Position numbers and translations under genes: made by a program. This document shows positions 1 to 4,060 of a stretch of DNA of 5,542 nucleotides, piece by piece. The stretch lies in NCBI GenBank assembly GCA_902495025.1, contig CABUWB010000149.1:1-5542 (forward strand), in the 5' to 3' direction. Each line of letters begins with the position of its first letter. Position 1 is the stretch's first letter. Source of the DNA: an uncultured Eubacteriales bacterium. GTDB taxonomy: Bacteria; Bacillota; Clostridia; Lachnospirales; CAG-274. The notes beneath the pieces are model-generated. The model was not told the DNA's origin, did no database searches, and worked only from the letters and a program-made list of their open reading frames with translations.

Positions 1-878
1 ATAAGGGAGTCAGGCATTGTAATTTCGGTAATATTTGTACTGCCAAATGCCCTTTCACCAAGCCTTATAAGGTTTTGGGGCATTTTTACGGATTTAAGCT
101 TGCTTGACCCAAAAGCATATTCATCTATTACCGTAACGCTGTCGGGTATTTCAACATGTGCCAGTCTTGCACCATAAAAGGAACGGCTGTTTATCCTTTT
201 TACACCGTCAGGTACCGTATAGCTGACTAATTCTTTACCCGTCGGAAAAACAACAAGCTCGCTCATATCCTTTGTAAACACAACACCGTCAACACTGCAA
301 TAATATGGGTTTGCACCATCAACATTTACCTCATTTACGTTATAGCCATATGGCGTCTGAATACCTATATGCTCAACACTAGCGGGTATTGTCATTGAGG
401 TAAAATCGTTATTTCCAAAGCATTTATCACCTATATATTTAAGGTTTGACGGCAGGTCAATGCTGTCAAGCGAGCAATAGTCAAAATTATTATTGCCGAT
501 ATATTCAAGGCTTTGCGGCAGGCTTACGCTGTCCAGTTTTGAACACATACGAATACCGTTTACACTTATTTCCTTTACGCCCTCAGGTATAACAAGGGAT
601 TTTAAGGACGAACAGTTGTAAAAAGCATTAGACGCTATTTTTGTTACGTCAACACCGTCAATCTGCGCAGGTATTACCGCCGCTGTAACAGAGCTGTCGC
701 AGCCTACAACAGAGCCTTTATCAATATAAATATTTCCACCCTCAACGGCATAGGCAGTACCACTGGTTGTGCCAAATGCCTGTACACTGTTATTTTGTGC
801 ATAAACAGATGGTAATACCGATGATGTAAGTGCAATACCCATTACAAGAGCAGCACTTATTAATTGTTTAATCCTCAT
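1..878 (-). CDS. Secreted BspA-like leucine-rich-repeat protein, 3' end beyond window
   Basis: The frame is open from an ATG at 878 to the window edge, giving 292 codons and no stop. Residues 1-27 form a Sec signal peptide: MRIK, then a hydrophobic stretch from about 6 to 22, then a VYA site that predicts cleavage after A27. A short linker leads into a segment beginning near GCDSS (60-63) that often precedes the repeats in clostridial LRR proteins. From about residue 79 there are tandem units of roughly 22 residues with the LRR_5/BspA pattern (for example IASNAFYNCSSLKSLVIPEG). One longer unit near 189-225 carries NPYYCSVDGVVF, a common BspA-type variation. Such proteins are exported and often mediate surface binding or adhesion; the ligand here cannot be told. 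Any C-terminal anchor, dockerin or enzyme domain lies outside the window. A ribosome binding site 10 nt upstream supports this start. Confidence 0.88.
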   Translation of the reverse strand, partial: MRIKQLISAALVMGIALTSSVLPSVYAQNNSVQAFGTTSGTAYAVEGGNIYIDKGSVVGCDSSVTAAVIPAQIDGVDVTKIASNAFYNCSSLKSLVIPEGVKEISVNGIRMCSKLDSVSLPQSLEYIGNNNFDYCSLDSIDLPSNLKYIGDKCFGNNDFTSMTIPASVEHIGIQTPYGYNVNEVNVDGANPYYCSVDGVVFTKDMSELVVFPTGKELVSYTVPDGVKRINSRSFYGARLAHVEIPDSVTVIDEYAFGSSKLKSVKMPQNLIRLGERAFGSTNITEITMPDSL

Positions 879-888
879 TTTAGTTTGT

Positions 889-894
889 CCCCCT
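889..894 (-). promoter_or_regulatory. Ribosome binding site of the LRR gene
   Basis: The minus strand reads AGGGGG 10 nt before the ATG at 878. It is a moderate Shine-Dalgarno match and the only purine-rich block near this start, so it selects the ATG at 878 over the in-frame ATG at codon 13. It lies 11 bp beyond the T-tract of the tRNA terminator. Confidence 0.7.
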
Positions 895-896
895 AT

Positions 897-926
897 ATTT
901 TATACAAAAAAATTCGGACTTAGCAA
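897..926 (-). promoter_or_regulatory. Possible promoter of the LRR gene overlapping the tRNA terminator
   Basis: The minus strand reads TTGCTA at 926-921, inside the terminator loop and arm, then TATAAA at 904-899 after 16 bp, or TAAAAT at 902-897 after 18 bp. These match the sigma-A -35 in 4 of 6 positions and the -10 in 5 of 6. Transcription would start near 890-894, leaving a leader of only about 12-16 nt that begins at the ribosome binding site. This is the best promoter candidate for the LRR gene, but the -35 is weak and AT-rich sequence produces such matches by chance. Readthrough of the terminator is the alternative. Confidence 0.25.
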
Positions 927-942
927 AGCTAAACCCGAATTT
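906..942 (-). terminator. Intrinsic terminator of the tRNA cluster
   Basis: On the minus strand, 942-928 and 924-910 form an uninterrupted 15-bp stem with two G-T wobbles around a TTT loop. The right arm ends in AATTT and runs on into more T, giving seven consecutive T at 912-906. The stem starts 5 nt after the last base of tRNA-Leu, so it ends the Asp-Val-Leu transcript. It sits only 28 nt upstream of the LRR start codon, so it also controls any readthrough into that gene. Confidence 0.88.
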
Positions 943-947
943 CACAC

Positions 948-1031
948 TGCCGGTGACCGGACTCGAACCGGTACGGGGTTGCCCCCGAGGGATTTTAAGT
1001 CCCTTGCGTCTGCCAATTCCGCCACACCGGC
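948..1031 (-). tRNA. tRNA-Leu (anticodon TAA)
   Basis: This is an 84-nt class II tRNA. The 7-bp acceptor stem pairs GCCGGTG with CACCGGC and is followed by discriminator A. The anticodon stem AGGGA/TCCCT encloses loop CTTAAAA, with anticodon TAA at 997-995 reading UUA and UUG. A long variable arm CGGGG-GCAA-CCCCG and T-arm ACCGG/CCGGT with TTCGAGT complete the fold. The long variable arm together with TAA identifies leucine. CCA is not encoded: the sequence after the discriminator is GTG, so the end must be added by a nucleotidyltransferase. It is the last tRNA of the cluster. Confidence 0.96.
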
Positions 1032-1061
1032 ATAAGGAAAAAGCATTTATAAAAAATAAAA

Positions 1062-1134
1062 TGGGAACAATAGGGCTCGAACCTATGACCCTCTGCTTGT
1101 AAGGCAGATGCTCTCCCAGCTGAGCTATGCTCCC
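1062..1134 (-). tRNA. tRNA-Val (anticodon TAC)
   Basis: This is a 73-nt cloverleaf. The acceptor stem pairs GGGAGCA with TGTTCCC (one G-T wobble), with discriminator A. The anticodon stem TCTGC/GCAGA encloses loop CTTACAA, anticodon TAC at 1101-1099. The T-arm is ATAGG/CCTAT with TTCGAGC. No CCA is encoded: the discriminator is followed by a T-rich spacer. It lies 10 nt after tRNA-Asp and 30 nt before tRNA-Leu, in one transcript. Confidence 0.96.
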
Positions 1135-1144
1135 ATATAAATAG

Positions 1145-1221
1145 TGGCGACCTGGAAGGGGCTCGAACCCTCGACCTCTGGCGTGACAGGCCAGCGCTCT
1201 AACCAGCTGAGCTACCAGGCC
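1145..1221 (-). tRNA. tRNA-Asp (anticodon GTC)
   Basis: This is a 77-nt tRNA including an encoded CCA at 1147-1145. The acceptor stem pairs GGCCTGG with CCAGGTC (one G-T wobble), with discriminator G. The anticodon stem CTGGC/GCCAG encloses loop CTGTCAC, anticodon GTC at 1187-1185. The T-stem GAGGG/CCCTT closes with a G-T wobble around TTCGAGC. It is the first gene of the cluster, about 26 nt after the predicted transcription start, and the only one of the three with CCA in the DNA. Confidence 0.96.
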
Positions 1222-1253
1222 ACATTTATATATCACTCATCAGCGACTTTATT

Positions 1254-1282
1254 AGTATAATACATAAATGCTGTAATGTCAA
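1254..1282 (-). promoter_or_regulatory. Sigma-A promoter of the tRNA cluster
   Basis: The minus strand has a perfect -35 TTGACA at 1282-1277, a 17-bp spacer and -10 TATACT at 1259-1254 (5 of 6 consensus bases). Transcription should start near 1247-1248, about 26 nt before tRNA-Asp. No other promoter of this quality lies between here and tRNA-Leu. Confidence 0.88.
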
Positions 1283-1293
1283 GCATAAATTTT

Positions 1294-1320
1294 AAAAAAT
1301 TTAAAAAATTATATAAAAAA
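1294..1320 (-). promoter_or_regulatory. Phased A-tracts, probable UP element of the tRNA promoter
   Basis: Three runs of six A (plus strand) lie at 1294-1299, 1303-1308 and 1315-1320, with centres 9 and 12 bp apart, close to the DNA helical repeat. The first two fall where an UP element upstream of the -35 at 1277-1282 would be bound by the RNA polymerase alpha C-terminal domain. The third is also the T-tract of the preceding terminator. That they boost or bend the promoter is inference from position and composition. Confidence 0.5.
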
Positions 1321-1344
1321 GCTGCCGTTTAATATGCGGCAGCT
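1315..1344 (-). terminator. Intrinsic terminator of the small RNA, possibly also of gyrA
   Basis: On the minus strand AGCTGCCG (1344-1337) and CGGCAGCT (1327-1320) form a perfect, GC-rich 8-bp stem around a 9-nt loop. A run of six T (1320-1315) follows directly. It is the first strong terminator after gyrA, so it ends the small RNA and probably catches gyrA readthrough. It also separates both from the tRNA promoter. Confidence 0.9.
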
Positions 1345-1489
1345 GAAATTTATAAGGGAGAGAACCTGACTTGTAAAACAAGAAATATGCAAGCATACTT
1401 CAAATACACGCCTTGGGGAAGAGAATGTATAATTTAAAAAATTAATAAAAAAATTACACTATTTTACAAATCAGGCCTCATTTGCGTGC
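1315..1489 (-). ncRNA. Structured small RNA, family uncertain (6S-like architecture)
   Basis: A promoter with predicted start near 1489 and a terminator ending at 1315 bound a transcript of about 175 nt with no plausible ORF. A 14-bp helix (1475-1462 with 1378-1365, one G-U) closes the molecule, and GAG (1479-1477) with CUC (1362-1360) can extend it. Inside are an AU-rich 5' strand, an apical UCUU-CCCC-AAGG hairpin (1422-1411) and a 7-bp hairpin on the 3' side (1400-1394 with 1389-1383, loop CUUG). A closing helix with CCUGA/UCAGG, an open centre and a 3'-strand hairpin resemble 6S RNA, the sigma-A holoenzyme mimic. However, the part inside the helix is only 111 nt against 150 or more in usual 6S RNAs, and the apical arm is short. 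It could instead be an unnamed sRNA. I am confident of an RNA gene and much less of the family. Confidence 0.72.
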
Positions 1490-1495
1490 AACTAT

Positions 1496-1524
1496 ATTAT
1501 ATTACAAAGTATATACAAAATCAA
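1496..1524 (-). promoter_or_regulatory. Sigma-A promoter of the small RNA
   Basis: The minus strand carries -35 TTGATT at 1524-1519, a 17-bp spacer and a consensus -10 TATAAT at 1501-1496, placing the start near G1489. It lies only 31 bp after the gyrA stop codon and faces away from gyrA, with nothing but the small RNA before the next terminator. Confidence 0.82.
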
Positions 1525-1534
1525 CACCAAAATT

Positions 1535-1553
1535 GAATTATTTTTATTAATTC
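1535..1553 (-). repeat. Weak AT-only inverted repeat just after gyrA
   Basis: GAATTA (1553-1548) and TAATTC (1540-1535) are inverted around a 7-nt loop, starting 2 nt after the gyrA stop. With six mostly A-T pairs and no clean T-tract, it is unlikely to terminate efficiently. It may stabilise the gyrA 3' end or simply reflect AT-rich sequence. Confidence 0.3.
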
Positions 1554-1555
1554 TG

Positions 1556-4045
1556 TTATTGGTTATCTTTTACATCAATATCAGCTGTTTCCTCATTTTC
1601 ATCAATGCAGTCCTCACTGATTTTTGCAATACTCATTACGGTAACGCCATCTTCAACATTAATAAGCTTAACGCCCTGTGCTATTCTGCCGACGGTGGAA
1701 ATATCCCTTACCCTTATACGGATAATTACACCCTCACTTGTTACAAGCATAAGCTCCTCGTTGTCATTTACCATTGCAATACCAACGGCATTACCTGTTT
1801 TTTCAGTTACCTTATATGCCTTAAGACCCTTGCCGCCCCTTGACTGGATACGGAAGGAGTCGGTATCGGTACACTTGCCATAGCCCTTTTCACTTACTAT
1901 AAGCAGCTTTAAGCCGTCTTCGATAACCTCTGCGCCGATAACCTCATCACCCTCATTAAGGGTAACAGCCTTAACACCCGACGCCGTTCTGCCGAGGTTT
2001 CTTAAATCGGACTGGCTGAAGCGTATAGTCATACCAAATTTAGTTGCAACAAAAATATCCTTGTTGCCCTCCAGCTTACGCACAGCAATAAGCTCGTCGT
2101 CCTCTTTTAAATTAATTGCCCTAAGACCCGAGCGGCGGATATTTTTAAAGCTGTCAGCACTTATCTTTTTGATAATACCGCTCTTTGTAACCATAACAAA
2201 GTTTGTATTTTCATCAACCTCTCTTACGGTTATAATTTCTGTTATCTTTTCGCCCTCGTCAAGGTCAATTACATTAATAACAGGCGTACCCTTGGCATTT
2301 CTGCCTGCCTCTGGCACCTGCCATGTCTTTGTGCGGTAAACCCTACCCGTATTTGTAAAATACAGTATATGGCTGTGGTTAGAGCTTAGGAACAGACTTG
2401 TAACACAGTCCTCGTCCCTTGTCTGCATACCGATAATACCCTTGCCGCCCCTGTTCTGGCTCTTATAGGTATCAAGCGGTATTCTCTTGATATAATTGAG
2501 GGAAGTCATTGTAATAACGCTCATTTCGTCCTCAATTAAGTCCTCCATATCAATCTCGCCCATATCCTGTACAATTGATGTAAGTCTGTCATCACTGAAA
2601 CGGTTTTTAATATCGACAATTTCACCCTTGATTACCTCATAGAGCCTGTTTTCATCAGAGAGAATAAGCTCATATTCGGCAATCTTAGCCTGCAGCTCTG
2701 CAAGCTCGTTTAAAAGTCTTAACCATTCAAGACCTGTAAGAGCTATAAGACGCATATTACAGATAGCCTCTGCCTGGAGGTCGGTAAACTCAAACCTTGT
2801 GATAAGTCTTTCCTTAGCCTCGGGTCTTGTCTGTGATGACCTTATGATATTGATAACCTCGTCAATATTGTCAAGCGCTTTTACAAGTCCCTCTACAATA
2901 TGGATACGTGCCTGTGCCTTTTTAAGATCAAAGCGTGTACGCCTTGTAATAATTTCCTCCTGATATTTGAGGTAATAGTCCAGCATTTCCTTAAGGTTAA
3001 GTATGCGTGGCACACCATCAACAATTGAAAGGAAAATTATTGAATAGGTTTCCTGTAACTGGCTGAATTTATAGAGCTGGTTTAAAACTATCTCGGCATT
3101 TGTATCCTTTTTACACTCTATTACGATTTTAATTTCGTCCTTCTGGCTGTAATCGTTAATATCGCTTATGCCCTCAATACGCTTATCCTTAACAAGATCT
3201 GCTATCTGCTTGATAAGCTTTTTCTTGTTTACCTGATAAGGTATTTCAGTAACGATAATTTCTTCCCTGCCGTTAGGGGTTGTCTGTACCTCGGCTCTTG
3301 CCCTTAATTTGAGCTTGCCTCGTCCTGTTCTGTAAGCTGAGGATATGCCTGCGGTACCGTAGATTATACCGCCTGTTGGAAAATCGGGACCTTTGACAAT
3401 TGACATAAGCTCGTCAATTTCGGTATCCCTGTTTTCCTCAATCTTATTATCTATTGTTTTAATAATTGCATTTATAATTTCAGTAAGGTTGTGTGGAGGT
3501 ATGTTTGTAGCCATACCAACCGCAATACCGCTTGAACCGTTTACAAGCAGGTTTGGAATACGTGAGGGAAGAACGGTAGGCTCCTTGAACTCACCGTCGT
3601 AGTTATCGATAAAGTCAACAGTATCCTTATCAATATCCCTTAACATTTCCATACTTATTTTTTGCAGCTTTGCCTCGGTATATCGTGAGGCAGCAGCACC
3701 AAAGCCGTCAATTGAGCCAAAGTTACCATGGCCGTCAACAAGCATATAGCGCATATTAAAGTCCTGCGCCATTCTAACAAGGGCGTCATAAATTGATGAA
3801 TCACCATGAGGGTGATACTTACCCATTGTATCGCCGACAATACGTGCACACTTTTTATAGCCCTTTGACGGGTCAAGGTTAAGCTCGTTCATGGCATACA
3901 GAATACGTCGCTGAACAGGCTTTAAACCGTCACGCACATCAGGGAGCGCTCTTGCCACAATAACACTCATGGCATAGTCGATATATGAGCTTTTCATCTC
4001 GTCGGAAATTTCTATTTCCGTTATTTTATCAAATTGATTTTCCAT
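1556..4045 (-). CDS. gyrA: DNA gyrase subunit A
   Basis: GyrA is the DNA-cleaving subunit of gyrase (A2B2), which introduces negative supercoils using ATP bound by GyrB. The protein is 829 aa, close to other Firmicutes GyrA. Residues 1-490 hold the breakage-reunion core with YHPHGDSSIYD (77-87), the catalytic tyrosine Y122 in RYTEAK, and LPSRIPNLLVNGSSGIAVGMATNIPP (159-184), then the tower and coiled-coil. Residues 500-808 are the C-terminal beta-pinwheel that wraps DNA. The GyrA-box is QNRGGKG (530-536), and a related QSRGGKG lies at 734-740. The pinwheel with its box, and linkage to gyrB, favour GyrA over ParC. The tail (811-829) is acidic. S83 and D87, the main quinolone-resistance positions, are unsubstituted. 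The residues before Y122 (DGFGAAAS) differ from the common DGDSAAAM. The start is supported by a strong ribosome binding site 8 nt upstream. Confidence 0.98.
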   Translation of the reverse strand: MENQFDKITEIEISDEMKSSYIDYAMSVIVARALPDVRDGLKPVQRRILYAMNELNLDPSKGYKKCARIVGDTMGKYHPHGDSSIYDALVRMAQDFNMRYMLVDGHGNFGSIDGFGAAASRYTEAKLQKISMEMLRDIDKDTVDFIDNYDGEFKEPTVLPSRIPNLLVNGSSGIAVGMATNIPPHNLTEIINAIIKTIDNKIEENRDTEIDELMSIVKGPDFPTGGIIYGTAGISSAYRTGRGKLKLRARAEVQTTPNGREEIIVTEIPYQVNKKKLIKQIADLVKDKRIEGISDINDYSQKDEIKIVIECKKDTNAEIVLNQLYKFSQLQETYSIIFLSIVDGVPRILNLKEMLDYYLKYQEEIITRRTRFDLKKAQARIHIVEGLVKALDNIDEVINIIRSSQTRPEAKERLITRFEFTDLQAEAICNMRLIALTGLEWLRLLNELAELQAKIAEYELILSDENRLYEVIKGEIVDIKNRFSDDRLTSIVQDMGEIDMEDLIEDEMSVITMTSLNYIKRIPLDTYKSQNRGGKGIIGMQTRDEDCVTSLFLSSNHSHILYFTNTGRVYRTKTWQVPEAGRNAKGTPVINVIDLDEGEKITEIITVREVDENTNFVMVTKSGIIKKISADSFKNIRRSGLRAINLKEDDELIAVRKLEGNKDIFVATKFGMTIRFSQSDLRNLGRTASGVKAVTLNEGDEVIGAEVIEDGLKLLIVSEKGYGKCTDTDSFRIQSRGGKGLKAYKVTEKTGNAVGIAMVNDNEELMLVTSEGVIIRIRVRDISTVGRIAQGVKLINVEDGVTVMSIAKISEDCIDENEETADIDVKDNQ

Positions 4046-4053
4046 GTTTGCTT

Positions 4054-4060
4054 CTCCTTT
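4054..4060 (-). promoter_or_regulatory. gyrA ribosome binding site overlapping the gyrB stop
   Basis: The minus strand reads AAAGGAG at 4060-4054, 8 nt before the gyrA ATG, a strong match to the 16S rRNA 3' end. Its first base is the last base of the gyrB stop codon TAA (4062-4060). A ribosome terminating on gyrB therefore sits on the gyrA initiation site, which favours translational coupling and a balanced subunit supply. Confidence 0.85.

Noticed and set aside
880..1236. A 118-codon open frame on the minus strand across the tRNA region
   Set aside because: It reads straight through three complete tRNA genes. Its repeated motifs are translations of the conserved tRNA D- and T-arms, so it is not a protein gene.
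1365..1475. Signal recognition particle (4.5S) RNA
   Set aside because: The long end-pairing hairpin suggested it, but the conserved apical SRP element (GGAAGGAAGCAGC-type) is absent.
1464..1481. Five-codon ORF (MRPDL) at the start of the small RNA, as a leader peptide
   Set aside because: It has no ribosome binding site, lies within the closing helix strand, and no regulated gene follows before the terminator.
1315..1489. Riboswitch or T-box leader for a downstream gene
   Set aside because: The transcript ends at a terminator and the next genes are tRNAs with their own promoter. I saw no T-box sequence and no aptamer I recognise.
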